A stretch of 64,000 nt of DNA, taken from positions 48,474-112,473 of the forward strand of contig JBCDBD010000007.1 in NCBI GenBank assembly GCA_039184335.1, written 5' to 3'. The DNA comes from JBCDBD01 sp039184335. Its GTDB lineage: Bacteria; Bacteroidota; Bacteroidia; Flavobacteriales; Flavobacteriaceae. This document shows, one piece after another, positions 52,624 to 59,742 of the stretch. Under the pieces are notes generated by a model that was not told the DNA's origin, ran no database searches, and saw nothing but the letters and a program-made list of their open reading frames with translations. Position numbers and translations under genes: made by a program. Every line of letters begins with the position of its first letter. Within the stretch, counting starts at the first letter, position 1.

Positions 52624-53205
52624 ATGGAACTACAAATCGATGACTCGGCTTTAGTAAAAAATTATATTGGCGGAGACGAAAAAGCACTTGAAATCTTAAT
52701 TAACCGCCATAACCAGAGAATTTCCAGTTTTATTTACTCGAAAGTCCTTGACCGGGACATTACTGAAGATATCTTTCAAGATACCTTTATCAAGGTCATC
52801 AAAACCTTGAAAAGAGGCTCTTATAGTGAAGAAGGTAAATTTCTGCCGTGGGTCATGCGCATCGCACACAATTTGATTATTGACCACTTTCGAAAGAACA
52901 AGCGAATGCCCAAGTTTGAAGGTAATGACGACTTCAATATTTTTTCAGTGATCAAGGATGACAAACTGAACGCTGAAAAACAACTCATCAAAGACCAAAT
53001 CGATAGCGATTTGACCTTGTTGATCGACGAACTGCCCGAGGACCAGAAAGAAGTATTGGTCATGCGTATCTATAAGGATATGAGTTTTAAGGAGATATCT
53101 GAAAACACAGGGGTAAGTATCAATACAGCTTTAGGACGAATGCGGTATGCTTTGATCAATCTCAGAAAGATTGTTGAGCGTAACAATATCGTTTTAACGA
53201 ATTAA
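52624..53205 (+). CDS. Sigma-70 family (ECF-like) RNA polymerase sigma factor
   Basis: 193 residues from ATG 52624 (MELQIDDSALVKN); an in-frame upstream codon at 52597 would add nine residues. Region 2 (about 20-90: FIYSKVLDRDITEDIFQDTF and GKFLPWVMRIAHNLIIDHFRK) and region 4 (about 130-180: LPEDQKEVLVMRIYKDMSFKEISENTGVSINTALGRM) are both intact, without regions 1 and 3. It is a highly conserved flavobacterial sigma factor lying just before a 47-residue gene. No classical anti-sigma gene is next to it. Which genes it controls cannot be told. Confidence 0.9.
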   Translation: MELQIDDSALVKNYIGGDEKALEILINRHNQRISSFIYSKVLDRDITEDIFQDTFIKVIKTLKRGSYSEEGKFLPWVMRIAHNLIIDHFRKNKRMPKFEGNDDFNIFSVIKDDKLNAEKQLIKDQIDSDLTLLIDELPEDQKEVLVMRIYKDMSFKEISENTGVSINTALGRMRYALINLRKIVERNNIVLTN

Positions 53206-53277
53206 TCTGCATTAGGTCGAACGGAGCAATATTTCCATGTTCATTGCGTTATTGAACTATAACTATAATGAAAGCAT

Positions 53278-53421
53278 ATGGAAGAAATTTACTCTGAAGA
53301 ACAACAACTATGTAAAATCACCAAGGCTAGGCCAGAAACCGTCCAGTTTTTATTAAGATTTTCAAAGTCACTACAAGTTGTCGATTACAAAAACATCATA
53401 TTTGAGCGTACGCTGAATTAA
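53278..53421 (+). CDS. 47-residue conserved-looking small protein
   Basis: ATG 53278 to TAA 53419-53421, 47 residues, no signal peptide or membrane helix: MEEIYSEEQQLCKITKARPE begins it and it ends NIIFERTLN. It lies 72 bases after the sigma factor and just before a bidirectional terminator, so both are probably on one transcript. The amphipathic centre (TVQFLLRFSKSLQVVDY) could bind the sigma factor. I think similar short genes follow this sigma factor in relatives, but this is from memory and not checked. Confidence 0.65.
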   Translation: MEEIYSEEQQLCKITKARPETVQFLLRFSKSLQVVDYKNIIFERTLN

Positions 53422-53428
53422 AAAGAAT

Positions 53429-53456
53429 AAAAAACCGCTATTTAGCGGTTTTTTTT
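53429..53456. terminator. Bidirectional terminator, small gene / nth
   Basis: AACCGCT and AGCGGTT arms (53433-53450 region) with flanking A-run and T-run (stem extendable to AAAAAACCGCTA / TAGCGGTTTTTT). It ends the sigma transcript and overlaps the 3-prime end of nth on the other strand. Confidence 0.85.
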
Positions 53457-54104
53457 ATTCTTATAGTAAGTGTTGATTACTGATTTTCTACCCACAGTTT
53501 TGGTGATTGTATCTTTTTCCAAATCCCATCCACGTGCAGGTGAGTATTGCCTGCCGTACCATATGATCTGAAGGTGAAGACGATTCCACCCAGTTTTTGG
53601 AAAAAGCCGTTTAGCATCCTTTTCGGTCTGCACCACATTTTTTCCATTCGAAAGTCCCCACCGGTACATTAAGCGATGTATATGGGTGTCAACCGGAAAA
53701 GCCGGTATGCCAAATGCTTGTGAAACGACCACACTGGCAGTTTTGTGGCCAACCGATGGCAGTTCTTCCAAAAGTGCAATATCTTGGGGCACCGCACCAT
53801 CGTACTTTTCGATCAGAATTTTTGAAAGGCCATATATTCCTTTTGATTTCTGTGGCGAAAGCCCAACGGGTCTGATGATTTCCCTGATTTCATCTATTGT
53901 GAGTTTGACCATGTCATAAGGGTTGTCTGCTTTGGCAAATAAGCGTGGTGTCACCTGATTTACCCGTACATCGGTACTTTGCGCAGATAACAATACGGCA
54001 ATCAATAGCGTATAGGGATCTTTATGGTCTAAAGGTATGGGAATGGTGGGGTAGTATGCATTTAATGTTTCGATCACATAGTTCACCTTGTCTTTTTTCG
54101 TCAT
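53442..54104 (-). CDS. nth: Endonuclease III-like DNA glycosylase without Fe-S cysteines
   Basis: 220 residues from ATG 54104 (MTKKDKVNYV); an ATG at 54137 would add 11 residues. The HhH-GPD fold is clear: LLIAVLLSAQSTDVRVN, the HhH segment LPSVGHKTA with catalytic Lys121, and FPVDTHIHRL with Asp139. So glycosylase/AP-lyase chemistry should be intact. The C-terminal CX6CX2CX5C that holds the [4Fe-4S] cluster of Nth is missing: the region reads YGRQYSPARGWDLEKDTITKT. In fact the whole protein has no cysteine. It should remove oxidised pyrimidines. Confidence 0.88.
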   Translation of the reverse strand: MTKKDKVNYVIETLNAYYPTIPIPLDHKDPYTLLIAVLLSAQSTDVRVNQVTPRLFAKADNPYDMVKLTIDEIREIIRPVGLSPQKSKGIYGLSKILIEKYDGAVPQDIALLEELPSVGHKTASVVVSQAFGIPAFPVDTHIHRLMYRWGLSNGKNVVQTEKDAKRLFPKTGWNRLHLQIIWYGRQYSPARGWDLEKDTITKTVGRKSVINTYYKNKKNR

Positions 54105-54118
54105 TTTGTTTAATTTTG
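54088..54118 (+). promoter_or_regulatory. Promoter of the peroxiredoxin gene
   Basis: CTTG ending at 54090 (TTG 54088-54090) and TAATTTTG at 54111-54118, spacer 20. Transcription from about 54125 would precede the start codon by 25 bases. It overlaps the 5-prime end of nth. Confidence 0.6.
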
Positions 54119-54149
54119 TTGAATAAAAGCTAAACAATTTAAATAGTTC

Positions 54150-54608
54150 ATGATGGATACCTTAAAATCTGGTGATAAAGTACCCGAATTTTCATCAAAA
54201 GACCAAGATGGCAACACAGTAAATCTGAGTGATTACTCTGGTAAAAAACTTATCGTCTTCTTTTACCCGAGGGCAAATACACCTACTTGTACCAACGAAG
54301 CCTGTAACCTACGCGATAATTATGCGGCATTGCAGAACGCGGGTTATGAGCTTTTGGGCGTCAGTGACGATTCGCAAAAGAAACAGGCTAATTTTAAGAA
54401 CAAATTCGATTTTCCATTTCCGTTATTGGCAGATGAAGATCACAGTGTTATTGAGGCGTTTGGCGTATGGGGGCCAAAAAAGTTTATGGGAAGGGAATTT
54501 GATGGAATACACAGAATGACCTTTATCATCGATGAAAGTGGTGTGGTACAACGGGTAATCGATAAAGTAAAGGCCAAGGAACATGCTGCCCAAATATTAG
54601 CGGCATGA
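54150..54608 (+). CDS. bcp: Bcp-type thioredoxin-dependent peroxiredoxin
   Basis: 152 residues. The peroxidatic Cys47 lies in FYPRANTPTCTNEACNLRD with resolving Cys52 five residues on, the 1-5 atypical 2-Cys spacing of Bcp/PrxQ. FYPRANTPTCT replaces the usual FYPKDNTPGCT. It reduces peroxides with electrons from thioredoxin. The second codon is also ATG (54153), and either could be used. It is divergent from nth, so a peroxide-defence enzyme and an oxidised-base repair enzyme share one control region. Confidence 0.92.
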   Translation: MMDTLKSGDKVPEFSSKDQDGNTVNLSDYSGKKLIVFFYPRANTPTCTNEACNLRDNYAALQNAGYELLGVSDDSQKKQANFKNKFDFPFPLLADEDHSVIEAFGVWGPKKFMGREFDGIHRMTFIIDESGVVQRVIDKVKAKEHAAQILAA

Positions 54609-54645
54609 TAACGTGGCACAGCATATGAAAAGCCATGGTGTTACC

Positions 54646-54682
54646 AACCTGTTTCAATACTCGCTTTGGGACAGGTTTTTTA
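54646..54682 (+). terminator. Terminator after bcp
   Basis: AACCTGT (54646-54652) pairs with ACAGGTT (54671-54677), extendable by three weak pairs (TTC with GGG), loop about 12, then TTTTT. Probable intrinsic terminator of bcp. Confidence 0.7.
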
Positions 54683-56143
54683 ATCTCCGACCTCTTCTTT
54701 TTCAGGAAGGGCCTTTCTTGTAAATAGGTTTTTCTCTTTGATGATTTCCGCGATACCCTCAGGTAGCATTTCTTCCCAGCCACCTTCACCATTGGTAATA
54801 CGTTTTAATACTTCCCTAGAGAAGATATGCATGATATCGGGATCATAATCGATGATGTCCATGACTTTTCCATTGTATTTGAAAAACTTGTACAGCTCTT
54901 TCATTCTTGGGTGTACCTTTACATTGTTACTGGTCATGATTTGTCCCGTGGCCTTATCTTTCATGGGGTAGAGGTACACTTTTAGGTCTTTGAAGAACAA
55001 CTTCCCAAAGGCCTCTAAAATGCCCCCGCTCAAATGGCGGTAGTATTTTTCATCAAAGACATCTACAAGGTTATTGACCCCCATGGTCAAACCGATACGG
55101 GCCTTGGTGTAGTTGTTGAAATATTCAACGAGCTTGAAATATTCCTGAAATTTCGAAATCAAAACGGTATGCCCCAGCGAACTTAGCAATTCGGCACGGT
55201 CCATAAAATCCTGTTCGTCAATTTCTCCCGATGCCCTAAGGTTGGAAAGGGTGATTTCAAAGATTACAATGGTATTTTCGTATGCCACGGTCTGTTCCCT
55301 TATGAAAATATCATATGATTTTTCAAACATGTCCATATTGACCTTGGTCACTGGGCGAAAACTGCCACGAAGTGCCAAGATATTTTTCTTGTATAGAATG
55401 GAAGCGGGCAAGAGGTTGTTCCCGTCTGGCCCGAACATGACCGCATCGGTCATATCGTTACGAATCAACTGTAGGCTCATCAACCGGTTGTCAACCTCCT
55501 TAAAGTTGGGTCCCAAAAAATTGATCATGTCGATTTCCAGGGTATCCTTGTCAATATGGTCGTACAGGTATTTCAACAGTTTTTTAGGTTTATCATATTT
55601 GAAGAACGCTCCATAGATCAGGTTTACCCCTAAGATCCCCAACGTCTCTTGCTGTAGCCGTGCCTCATTCTGTTTGAACCTGACATGCAAGATAATCTCA
55701 TCATATTCCTTTTGCTTTGGATCTAACTGAAATCGAAGGCCTACCCACCCATGTCCTTTGTACCGTTTTGAAAAGTCAATGGTCGCTACCGTATTTGCAT
55801 AAGAGAAAAACAGCATATCTGGGCGATTGTCCCTGCTTATCCGTTCCTCGACCAGGCGCATTTCATGTTTTAACATGGTCTTCAGCCTCGCTTGGGTGAC
55901 ATACCTACCATCATCCTCAATTCCATATATGGCATCACTAAAAGCCTTATCATAAGCACTCATTGCTTTGGCAATGGTTCCTGAAGCCCCCCCGGCCCTA
56001 AAAAAATGACGCGCAGTTTCCTGACCCGCACCAATCTCTGCGAACGTACCGTAAATATCTGGGTTGAGGTTGATGCGAAGTGTCTTTGCTTTTATGGAGG
56101 GGACGTTTTCGAATTGAATTTCCTTATCGATAAGCGGTGCCAT
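54680..56143 (-). CDS. Conserved 487-residue protein of unknown function
   Basis: A cytosolic protein with no signal peptide or transmembrane segment. Conserved-looking points are YGTFAEIGAGQETARHFFRAGG near the N-terminus (about 30-50), GTIAKAMSAYDKAFSDAIYG, and DIMHIFSREVLKRI near the end. I believe I have met this protein labelled as a TonB-dependent receptor or as nicotinate-nucleotide adenylyltransferase; neither fits: there is no plug, barrel, signal peptide or HxGH nucleotidyltransferase motif. It begins 76 bases from a divergent PhnP-like gene. Not recognised beyond that. A TACCTTTG box on the minus strand (56171-56164) may be its -7 element. Confidence 0.75.
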   Translation of the reverse strand: MAPLIDKEIQFENVPSIKAKTLRINLNPDIYGTFAEIGAGQETARHFFRAGGASGTIAKAMSAYDKAFSDAIYGIEDDGRYVTQARLKTMLKHEMRLVEERISRDNRPDMLFFSYANTVATIDFSKRYKGHGWVGLRFQLDPKQKEYDEIILHVRFKQNEARLQQETLGILGVNLIYGAFFKYDKPKKLLKYLYDHIDKDTLEIDMINFLGPNFKEVDNRLMSLQLIRNDMTDAVMFGPDGNNLLPASILYKKNILALRGSFRPVTKVNMDMFEKSYDIFIREQTVAYENTIVIFEITLSNLRASGEIDEQDFMDRAELLSSLGHTVLISKFQEYFKLVEYFNNYTKARIGLTMGVNNLVDVFDEKYYRHLSGGILEAFGKLFFKDLKVYLYPMKDKATGQIMTSNNVKVHPRMKELYKFFKYNGKVMDIIDYDPDIMHIFSREVLKRITNGEGGWEEMLPEGIAEIIKEKNLFTRKALPEKEEVGD

Positions 56144-56219
56144 AACGTATCTTTTGTTACCTACAAAGGTAAAAAGTTAGGAAATTTTACTAAATAAATA
56201 TGTTATAATTTTGGTTTTC

Positions 56220-56996
56220 ATGGATAATCAGCTTGAAGTGACTTTTTTGGGTACGGGAACCTCTCAAGGAATACCGGTAATCGGTAGTCAACACCCTGTT
56301 TGTCTCAGTGATGACCTAAAGGATAAACGGCTACGGGTATCGGTCTTGATTACCTATAAGCACTATAACTATGTTATTGATTGCGGCCCCGATTTCAGGC
56401 AGCAGCTTTTGGCCAACCCTATTGAAAGATTGGATGGCATTCTTTTTACCCATGAGCATGCTGACCATACCGCAGGTATTGATGATATACGGCCTTTTTT
56501 TTTCAGACAGGGCGACATCCCCATCTATGCCAATGACCGTGTCATTACCTCATTGAAGAGACGTTTTGATTATATTTTCACCGATGAAAACCGTTACCCT
56601 GGTGCACCTGCCGTGAGCGTCACTACAGTCGACAAAGACACGGTCTTTACCATTGGTGAATTGGAGGTCACACCGGTCGAGGCATTTCACAATCGATTGA
56701 AAGTATTGGGGTACCGTATCAATGGTTTCGTCTATTTGACCGATGTAAAGCGAATGGAACAGCATGAATTTCAAAAAATCAAAAACCCTAAAGTTTTGGT
56801 TGTAAATGCATTGCGTGAATCACCGCACCACTCCCATTTCAATTTAGAGGAAGCCTTGGCATTTGCTGCAGCGGTCGGTGCTGAAAAAACCTATTTTACC
56901 CATATTAGCCATCTTTTGGGATTTCATGCCGAGGTCGAGGCCAAGCTTCCCAAAAATGTGCATTTGGCCTATGATAACCTAAAAATCACTGTTTGA
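56220..56996 (+). CDS. PhnP-like MBL-fold phosphodiesterase
   Basis: 258 residues from ATG 56220. The metallo-beta-lactamase-fold ligands are complete: HEHADH (His78, His80, Asp82, His83), a later Asp in YLTDVKRM and His in THISHLLGFHAE. The start TFLGTGTSQGIPV and HPVC with HFNLEEAL match the RNase Z/PhnP subgroup that hydrolyses cyclic phosphodiesters. The natural substrate is unknown. TAATTTTG at 56206-56213 is only 6 bases before the start, so a leaderless or near-leaderless transcript is possible. Ends one base before the next gene. Confidence 0.88.
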   Translation: MDNQLEVTFLGTGTSQGIPVIGSQHPVCLSDDLKDKRLRVSVLITYKHYNYVIDCGPDFRQQLLANPIERLDGILFTHEHADHTAGIDDIRPFFFRQGDIPIYANDRVITSLKRRFDYIFTDENRYPGAPAVSVTTVDKDTVFTIGELEVTPVEAFHNRLKVLGYRINGFVYLTDVKRMEQHEFQKIKNPKVLVVNALRESPHHSHFNLEEALAFAAAVGAEKTYFTHISHLLGFHAEVEAKLPKNVHLAYDNLKITV

Positions 56997-56997
56997 T

Positions 56998-57492
56998 ATG
57001 AAGCGCAACCTATTTCTTTACCTTTTTGTTTTTGCCGCATTGATTGTACTGTACCAGTTTATGAGCGCCAGCAACTATCAAAAAGATACGGCCTCAAAAA
57101 TACAGCGGCTCGAAGCTAAGCTTGCACAATTAGAGGATTCATTGACAAAAGAAAGGCTCCGAATACTCGATATGCAATACTTTTCCCTAGCGAACAACGA
57201 TGATGCCTTGGCATATTATGACCATTTGAACCTTAACAGTCCTACACGATATATCGAAGACAAGCTTTTGGAGACCAACGAGCGAAAGGGTGATAACCCC
57301 TTGGTACCGTATGAAGGCATGCAGCACGATTTTAAGATCAATAAAATAAAGGTAGTGAACCACAAGTGGCTATTGGCCGATTTTTCAGACGGCAACTATT
57401 GGGGCGACTTAGTGATCCAATACGAGCTGAAAGATGATTTAAGTATTGATTTCACCCGACTCGACCATCTGCTGTATGCCCGAAGTAATTAA
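56998..57492 (+). CDS. Membrane-anchored coiled-coil protein, unknown
   Basis: 164 residues: a transmembrane helix (about 5-22, FLYLFVFAALIVLYQFM), a coiled coil (about 32-60, QRLEAKLAQLEDSLTKERL) and a small beta-rich end (about 105-164, FKINKIKVVNHKWLLADFS). I do not recognise it. It follows the PhnP-like gene by one base and converges with the esterase gene, overlapping it by four bases. Probably the periplasmic part interacts with another protein. A hydrolase-accessory role is only a guess. Confidence 0.7.
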   Translation: MKRNLFLYLFVFAALIVLYQFMSASNYQKDTASKIQRLEAKLAQLEDSLTKERLRILDMQYFSLANNDDALAYYDHLNLNSPTRYIEDKLLETNERKGDNPLVPYEGMQHDFKINKIKVVNHKWLLADFSDGNYWGDLVIQYELKDDLSIDFTRLDHLLYARSN

Positions 57493-58148
57493 ATTTTGGC
57501 CGCTAGCCATGCTTTGAACGAATAGAAATTATCAGGGCATACCCCATGGCCCACGGGAAATTCCTCATACACGTGTGAAATTTTAAGGCCATTTAGAAAA
57601 TCAGGCGTTTTTTGTGCCCATTCCAACGGAATTACTTGATCGACCGTACCATGGGATGCATAGATGGCCAAATTGGAAAAATCATTGTCTTGGTAAGCAT
57701 CAACAAAAATATTGGGGTTGATGTATCCGCTCAGTGCAACCAGGTTTTTGATTTTTTCTGGATATGATAGGGTCAGGGCATAGCCCAAAATAGTTCCTTG
57801 GCTGAACCCAAGTAAGGTAATGTTATCGCTATCTAAATGGTAAACATCACAGGCCTCGTCAATGAAAGTGGTAATTTTTTTGAGGGATTCCTTGGCCTGT
57901 CCGTCATCACTCCACTTACCAAATTCCGCATCAAAATTGATGGCGTACCAAGCATGGCCAAAAGGATCCAGGTCATAGGGGGCACGAATTGAGATAATGA
58001 AAAGTTCTGCGGGCATTTCTTGGGCAAAAGAGAACAGGTCCTCTTCATTGCTTCCATAGCCATGAAGCATGAACAGTACCGGTGGTCTTTTCTGCTGTAC
58101 CAATGGTTCACGAACAAGATGTTCCAATGATAGCGTAGTGGGGCGCAT
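57489..58148 (-). CDS. Phospholipase/carboxylesterase-family alpha/beta hydrolase
   Basis: 219 residues, cytosolic. The triad is complete: Ser116 (LLGFSQGTI), Asp170 (HGTVDQVIP) and His201 (PVGHGVCPD). The HGYGSNEEDL oxyanion loop near residue 30 is typical of the acyl-protein thioesterase/carboxylesterase group. Acts on short-chain esters or acyl groups; true substrate unknown. It is the last gene of the minus-strand run with the small membrane protein. Confidence 0.88.
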   Translation of the reverse strand: MRPTTLSLEHLVREPLVQQKRPPVLFMLHGYGSNEEDLFSFAQEMPAELFIISIRAPYDLDPFGHAWYAINFDAEFGKWSDDGQAKESLKKITTFIDEACDVYHLDSDNITLLGFSQGTILGYALTLSYPEKIKNLVALSGYINPNIFVDAYQDNDFSNLAIYASHGTVDQVIPLEWAQKTPDFLNGLKISHVYEEFPVGHGVCPDNFYSFKAWLAAKI

Positions 58149-58157
58149 GTCGCTTTG

Positions 58158-58481
58158 TTATTGGATAAAGGTAAACCATTTTTGAAAATGGTTGCCCAGC
58201 ACGGGTACTAAAGTTGTAACGCCCCGAAGTACCGCCACAATACAGATAACCAATGCAGAAATATAAATTAGGTACAGTCCCATCCATATATAGTCCATTT
58301 TCGAAAAGTATAGAAAAATGGCGGTGGCGTGAAAAAGCAGATGTATGCCAAAGGCCTGTCTGGTATGAAAACGCGCAAAAGCATATTTGGGTTCCAAGTT
58401 CATCGTAATCGCAATGAGACATCCTACCATGGTCACATATGCTGTTACCGCCCCTATCTTACCCTTAACAGAATCAGTCAT
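58158..58481 (-). CDS. Small multi-pass membrane protein (DUF4870-like)
   Basis: 107 residues from ATG 58481; a GTG at 58493 would add four residues. Three or four transmembrane helices, with LEPKYAFARFHTRQAFGIHLLF (the conserved HxRQ segment of DUF4870-like proteins) and IYISALVICIVAVLRG. Function unknown. It overlaps the stop of the dihydroorotase-like gene by 8 bases and lies 9 bases before the esterase. Confidence 0.75.
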   Translation of the reverse strand: MTDSVKGKIGAVTAYVTMVGCLIAITMNLEPKYAFARFHTRQAFGIHLLFHATAIFLYFSKMDYIWMGLYLIYISALVICIVAVLRGVTTLVPVLGNHFQKWFTFIQ

Positions 58482-59742
58482 ATGCTTCGGCACGTGTTAA
58501 TTGACCATTGTTTATGGTACCATAGACCTGTCCTATCAGTGGCTCACCGAGAAAAAGGCTGTTTTTGGATGTAGACTGTATGTTTTCTTTTGAAAAGGTG
58601 TGTTGCGCACTAGGATTGAATAGGGTCAGGCAGGCAGGTTGTCCTTCAGCGATGTGGGGTTGCCCAAGCCCAAAACGTTCCCTTCCCTTGGTCAACAGCA
58701 CAATGGTCTCTTCTAGGTCGAACAAGCGTCGAAAAGACCCAAATGCGGTCTCAAGTCCCAAAGTGCCGTATTCGGCATGGTCAAACTCCAATCGTTTTTC
58801 TTCAATATCAATAGGGGTATGGTCGGTAGTGACAAAGTCAATGGTGTTGTTCTTTACTCCTTTCACCAGGGCATTGGCATCGGTTTTTGTCCGTAACGGG
58901 GGCATGACCTTGGCATTGGTGTCAAATGTTTCCAGTAGCGTATCGTTGAACAGCAGATTGTGGATGGCCACACTACATGAAACGTTCAGCCCCTTCTTTT
59001 TGGCCCCAGCGATCAGTTTTACCGATTTGGCCGTAGAGATAGTGGGAATATGTAGCCTACCTCCTGTATATTCCAAGACAGCCAGGTCTCTGGCAATTTG
59101 TAGTTCTTCAGCTAAAGCAGGCACCCCTTTTAAGCCCAATCTTGTAGACACTTCCCCTTCATTGACCATACCCTTGCCCTTGATTTGTACATCTTGGGGA
59201 AACGAAAAAATGAGGGTATCAAAGTTCTGGGCATACAACAAGGCGATTTTGAGCAGGTTGGCATTGCAGATCTGTTTTTTAAAGTCATAAAAGGCAATTG
59301 CCCCTGCATTGTGCATATCAAAAAGTTCGGCCAAGTACTTGCCCTCGCCCTTAACGGTCAAGTTGCCCAAGGGATAAAGATTGGTCGAGCTGCCATTTGC
59401 CCTTTTCAACAAAAAGACAATAGCTGAACTGGTGTCAGGTGATGGTTGTGTATTTGTGTTCAAGATGATGTCGGTAAAACCGCTTTGGGCGGCCACTTCA
59501 AGGCCGTGTGCAATTGTTTCACGTTCTTCAAAGCCAGGTTCCCCAAAACATACACTGCTGTCAAACCATCCGATAGATACATGGAGGTTCTCAAAATCAA
59601 GCGTTTTGACCGTTTTGTTCGGCTCTATCTTAGGGGCTATTTTTTCAATGGTTCCGTTCTTGATATGAATATCCCTTTTTTTGAGATGGAGGTCTTTGTT
59701 TTCAGGAGCTACAATCTTTGCAGATTTCAATATGATGTTCAT
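58474..59742 (-). CDS. Dihydroorotase-like protein lacking metal ligands
   Basis: 422 residues, full-length amidohydrolase fold of the type I DHOase. The usual DxHVHLREPG here reads DSSVCFGEPG (Asp61, then Ser63 and Cys65 in place of the two His; Gly67 for Arg). The later His ligands are also lost: LHIPTISTAK has Thr for the HIAHVSTA histidine, and IFSFPQDV replaces the HCED site. Asp307 (TTDHTPIDIEEK) and FDTNAKVMPPLR remain. So the fold is kept but zinc chemistry is probably lost. Pseudo-DHOases are known to assist aspartate transcarbamylase. It starts inside the BatA-domain gene (4-base overlap). Confidence 0.85.
   Translation of the reverse strand: MNIILKSAKIVAPENKDLHLKKRDIHIKNGTIEKIAPKIEPNKTVKTLDFENLHVSIGWFDSSVCFGEPGFEERETIAHGLEVAAQSGFTDIILNTNTQPSPDTSSAIVFLLKRANGSSTNLYPLGNLTVKGEGKYLAELFDMHNAGAIAFYDFKKQICNANLLKIALLYAQNFDTLIFSFPQDVQIKGKGMVNEGEVSTRLGLKGVPALAEELQIARDLAVLEYTGGRLHIPTISTAKSVKLIAGAKKKGLNVSCSVAIHNLLFNDTLLETFDTNAKVMPPLRTKTDANALVKGVKNNTIDFVTTDHTPIDIEEKRLEFDHAEYGTLGLETAFGSFRRLFDLEETIVLLTKGRERFGLGQPHIAEGQPACLTLFNPSAQHTFSKENIQSTSKNSLFLGEPLIGQVYGTINNGQLTRAEAYD

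Noticed and set aside
58565..59290. 241-codon plus-strand open frame antisense to the dihydroorotase-like gene
   Set aside because: The minus-strand frame has clear amidohydrolase-family motifs; the plus-strand frame has none.
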